From NCBI GenBank assembly GCA_012064385.1, contig QRDG01000473.1, positions 5,867,222 to 5,931,221 on the forward strand: a stretch of 64,000 nt of DNA, in the 5' to 3' direction. The notes under the pieces are model-generated. The model was not told the DNA's origin, did no database searches, and worked only from the letters and a program-made list of their open reading frames with translations. This DNA comes from Puccinellia tenuiflora. Its lineage: Eukaryota > Streptophyta > Magnoliopsida > Poales > Poaceae. This document shows, in pieces, positions 1 to 12,614 of the stretch; the stretch's first letter is position 1, and each line of letters begins with the position of its first letter. The translations under genes and the position numbers were made by a program.

Positions 1-1739
1 GAGTAATGGGTGTTCCTCGGAATGGGGTTTGGGCAACGGGAGGAACGGGGGCTTCGATCTGAGTTTTATTGGGGCAGCTGCTGCGGCTAGCTGCCGACCT
101 CGACCGAAGGGAAATGGGGCTAAACGATGGGGGGGAGGACGGAGGGTGGTGGGGCGGGGGGTTTAAATAAGGGTACGGTGGCGGGAGCGGTGGACGTGGC
201 GCGTGCTCCGCCGGTGGAGGGGAACGTGAGGTGGTGGTGCGGCGAGCGGGCGCGGGGGCAGCGGAAGGGAAGGGAATGGGCGGCGCGGCGCGTGAACCGG
301 CCGGCCTGGAAGCGTCGTGGCGGGGACGGCGACGTGGAGGCCTTAGGGGCTCCCGATGCGCGACGCGTGTCCCTGCCGGCCCATCCCTGTTGTTGACGGA
401 CGATGGAAGATGTGGACGCTGTGGGATGAGCTGGGCAAATTGCTTTCTGAACTTCTCTCTTAGCTCTGCAGGCATAGACTGATAGACCCCGTGAAGCGAT
501 CTTGGCAACCTGCCTGTTGCAATAGTATACAATATACGAGTGGAGTGATATGGAAACAACATGGAACCAAACAACATTGGGGAAGGAAAGCACCGCTCGT
601 TGTAATTCTGTGGAGGTCGTTGATCTTGCCTAGGTAGAGAGCGAATTCTGAACAAGTTTGCCGACAGAAAGTGGGAAAAACTGTCAAGACCAACCCGAGC
701 ATTGAAACCTAACTTGGCACAACGCTTGCAACCCCCGGCTGATGAGTGGATCATGATCAGTCTTGATGGAGCATAAAAAACAAGAGTTCGGGTATCGGCG
801 TCGCAATCTTGTCCTTACACTGACAAACTGCTTAATTTTACAGACGATTCTCTCTAACAGGTACTCCGCGGCTTGCATCGTTGGACCTACAGCAGCGTTC
901 GTATCGAGTATCAGATCAGCTAAAGAGATGATAACCTTGCAACTTCCAACGTTTCTTCTCAAATAAAACATCTCAAGTCGGTATAGTATTTTATGAAATG
1001 CCGTTTCATGCAGCTACGCATTGGGTCATGCGATTTATTCGCCCATGGTGTTACGAATGGTGAAAACGAGCTCGTCTAAACCACTACTTCAAGGAGAAGT
1101 TGAGCCAGTTTATCTATAGATTTTCGATGATAATGCAGATGTTGCTAGCTTCCATTTCAGTTTCAAGCAAAGCTCCCCTTTTATTACAGTTAGAAGCAAC
1201 CAATAGCCGTGTGTATAGCACCGGCCATCTGCAACTGGAAGTGCAGCTTGCTTACACGCCGACGTGTTCTAAGCAGAAATAACGATGCCGCACTTCATGC
1301 TTTTCCATGACGAGGTTGGATCGTAGAACAAAGAATGTGTAATAGACAATGGCAAATATAAGAAGCCGGATGAAGAGGATGAAATTGACCGATAATCCTG
1401 CCTTTGTCGGGAGCTAGAATGGTATGATTGGTTTCAGCAGACTTCTCGAAATACAGCAAACGGTGCTGAATTCGCTTTTAAGCTCAGGCTAAATACGTGT
1501 ATAGAATTAAGCTGGAGTAGAATTCTAGCCGACTTCCGACGAGGCGCAAGCTTGCTTACACAGAAATTGGGAATTGCAGCAAATTAAAGCAGTGGTGTAT
1601 ACCTAGCTAAGTTAACCGTCAGCTCAGAGCATTATCAGAACATGGAACGACGGTGTAAAAAACTGCAACAGATTATATGATGCACGATTGACAGAATGAA
1701 ATCGACCACATTAAATCTTTAATGTTAACCACAGAGAAG
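1..1739. other. Left-edge region, no gene identified
   Basis: Bases 130-400 are strongly GC-rich; the rest is of mixed composition. A TTTAAATAAG run near 170 could be a TATA-like box on either strand, and on the minus strand the GC-rich block could be the promoter and 5' UTR of a gene lying left of the window. The short open frames here are arginine/alanine-rich readings of GC-rich DNA and match no family I know. The stretch 700-1740 shows no feature I can support; its right end adjoins the eL21 3' UTR. Confidence 0.3.
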
Positions 1740-1847
1740 TTCAGACTCCAGGGAGCAAAAACAGAACTACTGAGTACCAAAACATCCAGAACAAGCATAG
1801 ATTACTAAAATGGCTTTGGGTTGCTGCTCCAGAAACAAGCACACCCT

Positions 1848-3384
1848 CTAGTAACCACCCTTGAGATCGTTCACGACGTCGTAGGGGATGGGGGTGACTG
1901 TCTCGATCGTGGTGCCCTCGACCATGAACCCAGGCTTGGGACCTGCGGGCTGCCTCTTGGTGCTGATGACCTCGCCACGGGCCTTGGCCTCCGCCTTGAG
2001 CTTGTCGTTGTTGATCTTGCGCAGGCGGAACTCCTCCTGGCACCTGGATGGCTGCACGTGCTCCACACGGACATGGATCCTCTTCTTGATGATGCGGTTA
2101 CCAACCTGTTGACGAAGAACAACCATTACAATTTGCCAAGTGAATCCCTGGAAGCTTCAAACAAACTAAAAGCATGCATAAGTAATCAATCAGGACATGA
2201 ATATCAAAACTAAATCAGAGGGGAAACACTTGATAGTAGTGGACATATATGGAAATGATGCACGATATTTGGTCTAGTCTAGCAATCAATACCAACTGAT
2301 GAGAAAAAATGTACAATTCCTAAAGTCGCCAATTAAGGCTATCATACATTCTGTATCAATAATATTAGTGCAAAAGAAAGCTATGCACAAAGTTACAAAA
2401 GAATGCATTCAAACTGAAGACAGATTAGATGAATAAGCCAGGAAATGTATGATCATGTATGATATTCAAAAGGTAAAGAGAACATATGTGTAGAATTATA
2501 TCACATTAGGCTCTCCCAGCTGCTACAGGTACAAATGCAGAGGGAGAAACCATCATGACAACTGTTAATGTATGCCCATCACACGTGAAACGTGCGCCAC
2601 AAAACCTCTCCCGTGGAATACCACGCCACCCCATAGCTGAAGGGGGAAGCGCTCGGCCTAGGGCAAAAGCACAATCAAAAAGTTTCAATGCATGGACAGA
2701 ACAATGTTGGGACAACAAATCAATTCCCATGCTATGATTGGATATCGGATGACAACACCATGCAGGATACTATTACAGAAATGAACCGCTATACAATTAA
2801 ATTGGCTAACAAGAACTGGATGTGCTCAATAGCACCAATACGCTGAAGAGTTCGTCACACACACATAGCAGGCTAGCAGAACAAATTGACAGGCAGTATA
2901 TCATTTCTCTAGGATACTAGACAGTATTCGAGGGAAACAAACTAATGGATTCTACGGTGGAGGTAACCTGCATAGCTGTAGGGCACCAGATTCATCAGAT
3001 TCTGCCATTGAGAAATTGTAAGAAAACTCAACCAGATTCATCACGGCGCTAGAGATCACAGCATCGCAAAGCAGCACAGATCTACAAGACCGCGTAGGAA
3101 GAAGAAGAGGGCAGATGGGTCCGTCCGGCGACGGGAGTTATCCGTACCTGCTTGTTGATCTCCACGCCGATGGCACGCTTGGTGACGTTCCAGACGCGCC
3201 CAGTGCGGCCGTGATAGAACTTGTGCGGCATGCCCTTGTGCACCGCGCCGTTCACCTTGACGTCGACGTGCTCGCCGACCTTGTAGGTGCGCAGGTAGGT
3301 GGTGAGATTGATGTACCCCTTCTTGCGGAAGCCCCGCGCGAACAGGTCGCGCGTCCGCGACCGCAGCCCGTGCCCCGCCGGCAT
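1848..3384 (-). CDS. RPL21: Cytosolic 60S ribosomal protein eL21 (L21e)
   Basis: Structural protein of the large subunit of the cytosolic ribosome. Two coding exons: 3148-3384 (79 codons, starting MPAGHGLRSRTRD) and 1848-2105 (85 codons plus stop, ending DVVNDLKGGY). They join in phase 0 to give 164 residues, the usual plant eL21 length. Splice sites are visible on the minus strand as CAG|GTACGG at 3148/3147 and TCAACAG|GTTGG at 2106/2105. Diagnostic stretches include VDVKVNGAVHKGMPHKFYHG, RTGRVWNVTKRA and RIHVRVEHVQPSRC. Residue 19 is Gly where I recall Pro in most plant homologues (FARPFRKKG), probably a neutral variant. The start is the family start, and the leader ahead of it is a run of AAG codons with no other in-frame ATG. 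All family residues I can check are intact, so the gene looks functional. Confidence 0.97.
2106..3147 (-). other. Intron of the eL21 gene
   Basis: A 1042-base phase-0 intron with GT...AG ends on the minus strand, separating eL21 codons 79 and 80. It is AT-rich, and I see no transposon ends or second gene in it. Confidence 0.9.
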
Positions 3385-3620
3385 CTTCTTCTTCTTCTTT
3401 ACCTGCGGCTGTGCTGTGGCGGCGGCGGCGGGAGTGTGTGCGGCGCTAGGGTTACGGAGCTTGGAGGTGGTGCCTATTTATAAATGGGGCTCGGGCCGTC
3501 GAACCGGGTGTGATTTTGGGCTAGGCTTTCGGAAATTTTTATTGGACCTAACATGGGCTAGCACGAGGATTAAACGTGGACCATAAGTGCTATCGGGTTG
3601 GGCCGTAAGCCCGCAGCTAG
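3385..3620 (-). promoter_or_regulatory. eL21 promoter and 5' UTR
   Basis: A TATA box, TATAAATAG on the minus strand, lies at 3474-3482, about 90 bases before the ATG, predicting a start near 3445. A telobox-like AACCCTAG (minus strand) lies close to that start. Upstream, several TGGGCY/GGCCCA motifs (around 3517, 3553 and 3600) match the site II elements usual in plant ribosomal-protein promoters. The box assignments are read from sequence; function is inferred from the gene class. Confidence 0.65.
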
Positions 3621-3667
3621 ACTTCTTAATTCTTGCACAGGCTAATTTATCGACGGGAAAACACAGG

Positions 3668-4056
3668 CTATTCGGATACTTGTTTCGTTAGTTGCACAAC
3701 CCTTCCCCCTATTCGGATACTTGTTCTTCCTTGGGGAGTCACCTCCGTGCCATGCTCAACCTTGGTGCTCGAGTTACCTGTATGAACCTTACAAATCTGA
3801 AGCCGTTTGATGCCTTGTTGACTCTCACCCAAGAATGTTTTCCTCATCTCGTCCGGAGCCCTAAGACTTTGTCCGAAAGGCAAATCACCATTTGCATCAC
3901 GAGTCCCTGGCATTGGACAAATGAGATCAAAGTGACCAATGCGGCCACACGAGAAACAAAAGTGCGGGATATTTTCATATTGCCCTTCGTACATGTCCAT
4001 ACTCTTACTCTTGGATGAATCAATGAGCACCCGTCGACGGACTGGCTTGCTCACTG
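3668..4056 (-). pseudogene. LINE ORF1-type zinc-knuckle fragment
   Basis: A minus-strand open frame encodes a piece of the DUF4283-associated CCHC family found in plant LINE ORF1 proteins. The key motif is CFSCGRIGHFDLIC (CX2CX4HX4C), preceded by VSKPVRRRVLID, the usual lead-in to this knuckle. Neither the DUF4283 domain proper nor any endonuclease or reverse transcriptase is present. On the N-terminal side the homology stops exactly where the LTR at 4057 begins, so an LTR insertion probably cut it. A 17-base direct repeat (3668-3684 and 3709-3725) sits at its C-terminal end. Confidence 0.65.
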
Positions 4057-4589
4057 ATACGTCCAAAACGTATCTACTTTTCCAAACACTTTTGTTGTTG
4101 TTTTTTTCCTCTAATTTGCATGATTTGAATGGAACTAACACGGACTAACGCTGTTTTCAGCAGAATTGCATTGGTGTCTTATTTTTGTGCAGAAATCAAA
4201 GTTCTTGGAAAAATCTGGAAAAATCCAGAAATTATATTTTTGCAGAAGATCCACGGAGCCAGAAGGGGGGCTGCGGGAGCAAGCCACAGCCCCCAGACGC
4301 CACCTGGCCGCGGCCCAGGCTTGGCCGCGCCTGGGGCCCATCTGGCCAGGTGGTGGCTCGACTGGCGACGCCCCTTTCGCCTATTTACCTCGTTCGACCT
4401 AAAAACGTCAGAACCCCCGATTGTTTTTCCAGAAAAGATACAGAGCGCCGCCACCTCGAAACCTAATTCAGGGACCAGAAGTTCATGTTCCGGTACCCTG
4501 CCGGGACGGGGATTGAAGGGGAGATCATCGCCATCGCCATCACCACCGCCTCTGCATCGACCATCCATGTTTCCCCCATCCATGTGTGA
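4057..4589 (+). repeat. LTR fragment, 5' part, split by the Copia insertion
   Basis: Begins TGATACGTCCAAAACGTATC, the 5' end of an abundant grass Gypsy-type LTR family. It holds a long leader and a GC-rich block. It is interrupted at the duplicated GTAAT (4590-4594); the same LTR resumes after 14893 and runs to about 15056, where an oppositely oriented piece of what I take to be the same family begins. No coding domain belongs to it. Family recognition is from memory; the split and the target duplication are seen directly. Confidence 0.7.
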
Positions 4590-4594
4590 GTAAT

Positions 4595-6868
4595 TGAAAG
4601 TGCATGGTTGCCCCCATGCATGGTTTTGGTAATTAATGACAATCTCTATGGACTAATGTTTGCATTGAGCTATATTTATAGGTGTGTCCATTTGCATTGT
4701 TTGATCTCCATTTGTTGGAGTCAAGGCTAAGGGAAGAAAAGTTTGTGTTGATCAAGGCTTTGTGCGGGTTGATCATCACTCAAGGCCAAGTAAAGATATG
4801 CCGAAGAGTGTGTCTCTCATCTTGGTGTATGGGGGAGCGTCATGTGAATCTTCACCGGAGCGCAATCGAGGAAGGTGGTGCGTCTTGAGGAGATGAAGAT
4901 CATCTTCATCGACCTCAAGTGGATTTATGCGCAAGGCAAAGGTATGATCTTGATAGGGTTTCTATTTTACCGGTCTCATATTGTTTAGTGAGAGACCGGA
5001 TTATAGGATAGATAAACGTACTATCAAGAGGGGCTCTCGACCGAATATCGTGATCGTATCGTCATAGAGAGCACAAAACTTTGCATCCATGCAATCATAT
5101 TTATTGGTTCTTATTTATCTCTAATCATGGTGTGGTCTTGGTGCTTGTCGTGCTCGTCATGACAAAGCTAAGTTCACCGAAAACGGTTTTCATATGCGTC
5201 TTCTATTGCGGTTTCGGTATTGGAGATTTTGCCGGTTCATCCGTGCGGAAGGTTTCTCTATTCTATTTATTTGCAAAATCTCATGTACTTGTTTTAATCA
5301 TTTCCAAGGATTGCTTTTGTCGTCGTCCTTCCATCAAAATTGGTTTTACTTCTTTCGGACTTCATTTGCAAAAGATATTGCATTTCCGGTTTGAAATGAG
5401 AAGGTTTACCTTTCTTCATTTGGTTTTATCCTCACATGATGGGCTATGATGTTTCTCTGCATAATCTTGAAGGGCTCTTCGTTGCGATTCCAACGAGCCC
5501 AGGAACATCGAAAACAGAGTCCGGATGATCAAAATATGTTTGTTTTCGTGTTTGGGTTTTTGCAGTTTGGCCAGCCTTGCCGGGCTCAAGGCTGGCCGCC
5601 TCTGGCACCTGCCCAGCCTCCACCACTGGGAGGCCAGCCTAGGCCGGGCTCAAGGCTTGCCTCTCTGCAGTTTGGCCAGCCAAGGCCGGCCTTGGAGGCC
5701 GGCTGCGTCAGGCACCTGCCCAGCCTCCAACACTGCCAGGCCGGCCTAGGCCGGGCCGAAGGCTGGCCTCCCTGCGCACTGCTTCGCTTCAAAGATTCCA
5801 GGCCAGCCTCGGACCCGGCCTCGGACCCGGCAAGGCTGGCCTCCTAGTGCGAGTGAAAATTAACACTTCAACGGTCAGTCTTTTGGGAACCTATTTAAGG
5901 GGCCTTCTTCCCCAGTGGTTCCCCAACCAAGGCTGCACGTTTTTCTCTCTCCCCACCATTGTTGCAACATTTTGAGAGCTCAATTCCTCCACTTCCATCC
6001 GATGATTCTTACCCAAATTTAGGGAAACAAGAGAGGAGATCTAGATCCACTACTCCACCAAACAAAATCTCCTCTAAGTGAGGGGATCTCCTTGGATCTA
6101 GATTTTGGAGTTCTTGGTGTTTCTCCTTCGTTCTTCCTCCTAAATCTCTCCATAGCATTAGTTGATTTGGTTGGATTTTGGGGAGAAGGATTTGACCACT
6201 TGGTGTGATCTTCCCCTTTTGCATTAGTTGCATCGGGTTGTGCTCCCCATGGTGATTCGTGGGATTGAAGGTTGGGAGCTTGTTACTCTTGGGTTATTGG
6301 ACCCTAGACGGTGGTGGTCCGTGAAGGCTTCGGCTTGTGAAGCTTCGGCACGATTTGGGAGCCCCCAATTGAGTTGTGGGTGTGTGCCCCAAAAGTTGTA
6401 AGGGCTCCGGAATCCGCCCCGAAGGATTCCGATAGTGGAAGGTGAACCAAACCTTTGGGTGCGGTTCATCGGAGAATAGGGTGAGGCCTTTGTGGCATCT
6501 TGAGTAGGCCTTTTGTGGCGAGCTCACACCCCTCCAACGAGATGTACTCCCTTAACAAGGAGGAACTCGGGAATACATCCTCGTCTCCGCGTGCCTCGGT
6601 TATCTCTATACCCGAGCCTTTACTTATGCAAATTTACATTGTGATAGCCTTCGTGCTTGAAGTTTATATCTTGCTATCACCTTGTTGCTTGCCTTGCTTA
6701 GCATAAGTTGTTGGTGCACTTTAGGTAAACCTAGTATATTAGGTTGTTGGCTTGTTAATTTAAACACATAGTTTTATTCCGCAATTATCAAGCCCCTAAA
6801 TAGAAAAAGTGTTAATCGCCTATTCACCCCCCCTCTAGGCGACATCTCGGGCATAGCTTGTTCTTTCA
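4595..6868 (+). repeat. 5' LTR of the Copia element
   Basis: 2274 bp, starting TGAAAGTGCATGG and ending CTTGTTCTTTCA. Most of it is AT-rich, but 5560-5850 is a GC-rich patch of degenerate GGCCAGCCT/AGGCCGGGC repeats that opens misleading Ala/Pro/Gly-rich frames on both strands. It shares with its partner at 12615-14888 all features except scattered substitutions and small indels inside the GC-rich patch. Confidence 0.93.
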
Positions 6869-6870
6869 AT

Positions 6871-6883
6871 TGGTATCAGAGCC
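6871..6883 (+). other. Primer-binding site (tRNA-iMet type)
   Basis: TGGTATCAGAGCC begins two bases after the 5' LTR end. It is complementary to the 3' end of initiator methionine tRNA, the standard primer for plant Copia elements, and fixes the element's orientation as plus. Confidence 0.92.
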
Positions 6884-6922
6884 TCATCTCTCTTGTTTGG
6901 CTTTACCGCCTAGAGAGTAAAG

Positions 6923-9205
6923 ATGTCGTCTAGGGATTTAGTGCACAATTCCTTGTTTAGATTTAATGGCACAAATTTTAATGTTTGGAAAACTCATATG
7001 CTTAATCACTTACGGGTCTTGGACCCCAATATTGAGCGTATCTTAGATATAGGTTTTTCTACTCCAAAGGATTACGAAAGTACGACTTTAGAGGATGAGA
7101 AAAACTTATATCTAGATGCTCTAGCTTCTAATGAGTTTTGCAAATTTGTGAGTGTTGTAGTTTTCGAGTCAATCGTGCCTCTCCGGGATACTCATGAATT
7201 ATGGACCAAGCTTTAAGAAAAATATGGAGTGTCCAACTCTATTGAGGATGATTGTTCTCCCTCCACCTCCGTCCGTGACGAGCTCTCGTCTTCATCTACT
7301 TCACCAAAATGTGGTAAGCCACAAACTAATGTGATGGTGAGTAGTGATAGGTTTTGCAATATTGATAGTGATCTCATTTTTGATGATCTTTTGTCTCTAT
7401 CTTGTTGCAATGCCTCATCTTTGGACCAAAGCACACATAGCACTATAAATGTCATACATGCTAGTGTTGATAGTCCTTGCATATCATCCAAAAATTGCTT
7501 AGATAAATCTAATGATGATATGCTTGCTTTGTCTTGTTCCAATGATAAAAATGCTTGTGTTCCCTCTAACTCTTGCATGAATAATAATGTAGAGGAAACC
7601 CAATTAATTGTGGAACAAGATTTGAACTTGAGTAGTTCAAAAATTAATTATTCTTCTTCATCCATCACTCATTGCCTTATGGCTAAATCTTCTTCTAGTA
7701 ATGACAATGGTAATGATCATGATAATGATAATGATAATATTGATGAAGAAGATGATGTGGAAAAGGTTAATGCTCTCCTACAAAATAAAGGTCTAATGAT
7801 TCTTAAAGCCCTCCCTAACAATAAAAATGCTCAAGCTATTCTCTTTGAAATCATGGAGGCGCTAATTGAGCGCGGGGAGACTATTGAGGCCTTGGAAGCA
7901 AGCCTTGAAGAAAAGGGTAAGATCGAAAGAGATGATGCTATGGAAAAGGCATCGTTAGAAGATGCTCTTGAGGAAGAGCATGAGACTCGTGCTTCTCTAG
8001 AGGAGAAATTAGAATCTATCGAGGAGTCTCATAATGAAATAATTGCTAAAATCATTAAAGAATGTGACCATGCTCATGCTAAATATAAAGTCACGAAAAA
8101 TGAAAATGCTAGATTAAATGATGATCTTGCCAAGTTGTCTTCCTCTATTCCTAATGTAAATGATGCTTGTGCTACTAACTCTATTTCTTGTGAAGCATCT
8201 ACTTTGAAGGAGAATGTTGAGCTAAGGGCTCAACTTGAGTTGCTAACTAGCAAGTATAGGGAGTTGGAAGAAAGTAATGAAAAGCTATCTAGCTCTAATT
8301 ATGATCTTCTAGCGTCCTATGCTAGTCTAAAGTTAGCTCATGAGGCCCTCACCACCAAGGTAACATCTTGTGAGTCTCATGTGGATGATAGCACAACCTT
8401 AACCAAAAATGTTATATTGCCATGTGCTAGTCCTAGTAGTTCATCCACTAAAAATGTTGGTACATCATTTGATGAATTACTTTCTTTGCCTTGTTGCTCT
8501 ATCAATGATGCGTCTACCTCCTCTAGTTCTTGTGTTATCACTAACCATGTAGAGAAAATAGGAGAGCTCAAGGCCCAAGCCACTTCTATGAAGAAAGGCT
8601 TAGAAAAGCGTCATGAAGGGAAGTGTGCACTTAACAACATGTTGAGTGTGCAACAATCCCCCAATGATAAGAGTGGACTTGGATTCAACTCCAACAACAA
8701 GAACAAGTCCAAGGTTGAGAAGAATAAGAAGGGCCAAGTTCAAATCAAGAATCCGGCCAACATCATTTGCTTCAAGTGCAAGCTAGAAAGGCACCATGTT
8801 CGGGATTGCCCAATGGAGAAGAAGCCTCTTAGTGAGAAGCAACTAGGAAAGCGGCCTCTTGTTCAATCTTGTGCTCAACCACGAGTTGAACAACGGCCAC
8901 CTCCTAAGAAGAATCAAGCCAATGCTCCTCAAGTTGAGGAGCCTATTAAGAAGAAGAAGAGTCGGTGTTGCTACCTTTGCCGTGGCAAAGGTCATTTTGC
9001 TTCTTCATGCACTAACGGTACCTCTTCCTCTCCTATCATAATTGATGATGCATATTCACTTAGGAAGGATAGAGTTGGCAATGTGTTTGCCAAGTATGTG
9101 GGAGCTCAAAGTGGTGGCATGAAAATTACCATTTGGGTTCCCAAGCCTATTGTGACTAACCTCTTAGGACCCAACTTGGTTGGGGACCAACAAGCTTCAA
9201 CTTGA
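6923..9205 (+). pseudogene. Copia gag with one nonsense mutation
   Basis: Nucleocapsid/capsid gene of the Copia element, about 760 codons in one frame. The ATG at 6923 opens MSSRDLVHNSLFRFNGTNF, the usual start of a Copia gag (capsid region about codons 1-100). A TAA at 7214-7216 follows WTKL and sits where the family has a Lys codon (LWTKLKEKYGV), so AAA to TAA is the likely change. The frame then stays open for 663 codons to the TGA at 9203-9205. A Glu-rich helical region, probably a coiled coil, lies around 7850-8350. Two zinc knuckles follow: CFKCKLERHHVRDC near 8768 and CYLCRGKGHFASSC near 8969, both CX2CX4HX4C. A residual start at 7229 could give a 658-residue product lacking the capsid N-terminus. 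No protease or polymerase follows. Confidence 0.88.
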
Positions 9206-12200
9206 TCAATAGATGTTCGTGGAGGACATTGGTGACTTGGCTATTTTTGAAGAATTAAGGGATCTTCATGGTTTTATTTCATCAAGCCAAGTCAATTGGA
9301 TTATCACTTACCTATCTCATATCTGATGCTTCCTCCTTGTGGTAACTTGTATTTAATTCATATATACATTGAAAGTTGCTTGCTCCCTTGCATGTGTTAG
9401 TTTTGTTCCTAGCATGTGCTTGTATGTGATATGCTACTTTCTACTTGTCTTGTTATTCAAGGTTGTGTATGATAGTTGTATATCATGTATGTGTAATTTG
9501 AGTGTTGAGCTTTATTGAATCTTGTGTGGATTTCATTTGGCTCTTTGAGATATTATTGGACTATCCCATTTTGGGGGAGTGATGTGCTTTGTGCACCTCA
9601 CAAACCTAAAAATGTGTGTACATGAGGCACACCACCTAGTATTGATATTTCAATATTATCTAGCTACTATGTGGTATGTCATATTCATGAGAAATTCAAA
9701 TTCTACAATGTCCATTAATTTCTCTTGTTGGCTTTATTTGCCTCTTGTTTAAAAATAAATGTTTTATCACATTATGGGGGAGTAATAAGCTATGTGCATA
9801 TTACAGTACCATAAAAATGTGAACATTTGAGGTTTGCCATCTAGATTTGATATTGTAAATTATCTTTTTCCTATGTGGCATGTGTGCTCAAACAAGTTCC
9901 AATTTTCCTTTGTGGTTACCCTTTGGTTCTTGTTTGTGTGAGTTTGCTTGGTGTGGTTTTTCTCTAATATCCATTTCCATATATTATGTGAGAAACCATT
10001 TGTTTCATTTTATTCTAACTATGGCGTTGCCGGTTAGTTCGAATAATTGAAACTACCAACAAACCTTATTCAATATGGCGCTTTATTTCTTATCTCTTGC
10101 CATATGCTTATTTGTTGTGAAGTTGGTCTTGAACATCATTCCTTTATACCACCGAGAAATATCTCTATATACTCCTTGTCCATGACAAGTGATACTAGTA
10201 ATTGTGGTGGATTTTGTAGACCATCTTCACATTGGCTCTTGCGTTGATTTGCTTTATCTATTGCCTTCCTTGCCTTTGAATGGATCCTATTTTTCAATTG
10301 GTAGTGTTTAGTGTTGTAAATAAAATATGGAGAGTAATGATCCCTTGTGCATGCATTTTGTATTCAAATGCAAATATCAAAGATAATGCATGAATATTGG
10401 GGGAGCATTCCTTTTTATTTAGAACACTAACCTATCTATCAATTTTTTATCCTTTTCAATTGCATTTTGATTCTTTATCTTGTGTTGGTACCTTCAATTG
10501 GTATTAATTGGAATTTAATATCTCCTCCATAGATATTTGTTCCAATTGATATTTATTGTGGGAGTCTTGATACCTTTTAGGTTTATCCTACTTTACTTGA
10601 TTTCGGTCAAGTATCACCCTCTTCTTGGTATCTTTTCTCCTAGTTGATATTTTTTGTTTTAATTGGTATCTTATCTTCAATTGGTGTCTTATCGATCATT
10701 TGTTGTGTTGATTTGATTCCTTTTGATATCACACTTCATGTGTTGATGTGTTTTGGAATCAATCATTTGTTGATTTGATTTTTCCTCAATCATGTGTTGA
10801 TTTGGATTTTGATATAATTTGGACAACCTTTTGTGTCACACCTTGGTGCTCTCTTCTTGGTTGACTTGGTGTTTTTGTCCGAATTGTATCTTGTTTGGTT
10901 CTTGTAAGTCTATGTATGCATATTTACTAGTATATATATCTTATGGCATGCTAGTCTTTCTAGATCCAATATATAGGGGATACTCCACCGAATCCTAAAT
11001 CGGCTAAGATGTGCATGAAATTCAATTTCATATCTATATGCACATATTTATGTGGAGTGCTTCCTATATATTGTAGTTTATCTAACTACTATGGGACCCA
11101 ATGAGTTTGGGAACCATTTTGTACTCTAATTTTGTTTTAGGTACAATGGAGATGCATTGGATGCTTGCCTCATTCTTAAGGAAGGTGTTCTCACCGTATG
11201 ATTATCGGAGTCAAGCTTTGATGATAAACAAACTCTCATCTTCTTCATCACCAATGTCTTCTCGGTAACAAGTATCTATCCCATGCATACTTTTCTAGTA
11301 TTCAACCTTGTGTAGGTTGCCTCTTGGCATGAAATCCTTTATGTGCAATTGTTGTGGTTTTGGCTTATTTTCTTCACTTAATATATCTTTGTGATATGTG
11401 TGATGAATTTGCAAAAACCTTTTCTCCAATTGATATTATTCCTTTGTGATACTTGTTGCCTAGTTCAAAGCATCTCCACTATCTCTTGTTCCCTTAGTGA
11501 TATGTGTGATGCATTTGATATATTTGGAGTTCATTTATATACAATGAGATAAATTTGAGCTATGTGCTATGCTTTTATGCAATAATCTCGTTTGTATATT
11601 TATGACTTCCTTTTGGATACCTTGTTCTCCTTTTTCCCTAACCATTTCGTATGTATATGTTTCTTTGCGGATGTATATCTTCAATGGTTTATCTAAATAG
11701 AAACCTATACATATGAGAGAGGTCACCTTTTAGTTGGTTTCCTAATTCTTTTGAGCTACCTTGTTTTCATCTATAAATTTCTTGGTGGCTCCAAATTTGT
11801 CTCATGAGTGCTTGTCTTATGTTTATTGATATCTTTACACACTCATGTTTTTGTTGAAGTTCTTTGACTTCATGCCTACCATGGTGAGCATGTTGAATTT
11901 TATCGGCTAAATGATCTCACTAGCTTTTGGCATTTTCAATTGGTTTTAGTTTCCAATTGGTATCCCTAAGCTTGTGAACATATTTTTTCAAAAGATCTTT
12001 TTATCCCGGTTGGGCCTATCTTATGATGAATTTTTGAAAATTGGTATCTCCTTATGGCTCAACCACATCTTTGGTGCAAGTGCTATGATTTGCTTTTGCA
12101 TTATGCACTATTGCACTTGTTGCGTGTTCTAGATGATTTTGGGGGAGCGAGGATGCCATTTTTGTGCACTTCTCCATAGTGCATGAACATTGGGGAGCTT

Positions 12201-12600
12201 CTCCATTTTTATTTAGAACTCTCGCTTTGGATCTTTTCGATTGCTTTTCTCCTTTGTGGAGATGTTTCAAATGATTTCATCTTTTGGCAATCTTTGGATC
12301 CTCAATATAGTTTGATTTCCTCTAATTATTCGTCAATGAATAAGTGCATTTGATTTCACTCACAACTTGAGCAATGCACACATTTATGGAGGAACTCTTA
12401 TTATATTGGCCTTCTAAATTTTTCTTCCCATTTCGGCAATCGATGCCAATGGGGGAGAAGTTTAGAGGGTTTAAGGGAATTTGGGTTTTATGCTTTTGTT
12501 GCATTTGTCTTTAATGCGCTTGCATCCTTGCTCGTTTGTCTTGCAAAGTTGCTTTATTCATTATATAAACCCTCTTAATAAGGGATTGTCATCAATTACC
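9206..12600 (+). other. Non-coding 3' interior of the Copia element
   Basis: About 3.4 kb of T-rich DNA between gag and the polypurine tract, with no long frame on either strand and no integrase or reverse-transcriptase motif that I can read even with frameshifts. It holds degenerate recurring pieces: variants of AATTGGTATC (about 10490-10690 and 11935-12050), a roughly 200-bp diverged duplication (about 9566-9765 and 9770-9960), and repeated TGGGGGAG tracts near 9574, 9776, 10399, 12139 and 12450 resembling the true polypurine tract at 12604. This is where pol would lie in an autonomous relative. Confidence 0.75.
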
Positions 12601-12614
12601 AAAATGGGGGAGAT
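12601..12614 (+). other. Polypurine tract of the Copia element
   Basis: AAAATGGGGGAGAT lies immediately before the 3' LTR and is the expected plus-strand priming site. Confidence 0.88.

Noticed and set aside
5446..5847. 133-codon frame in the Copia LTR (and its twin at 13555-13875)
   Set aside because: It lies inside the LTR and translates the GGCCAGCC-type repeats; the two LTR copies differ by frame-changing indels.
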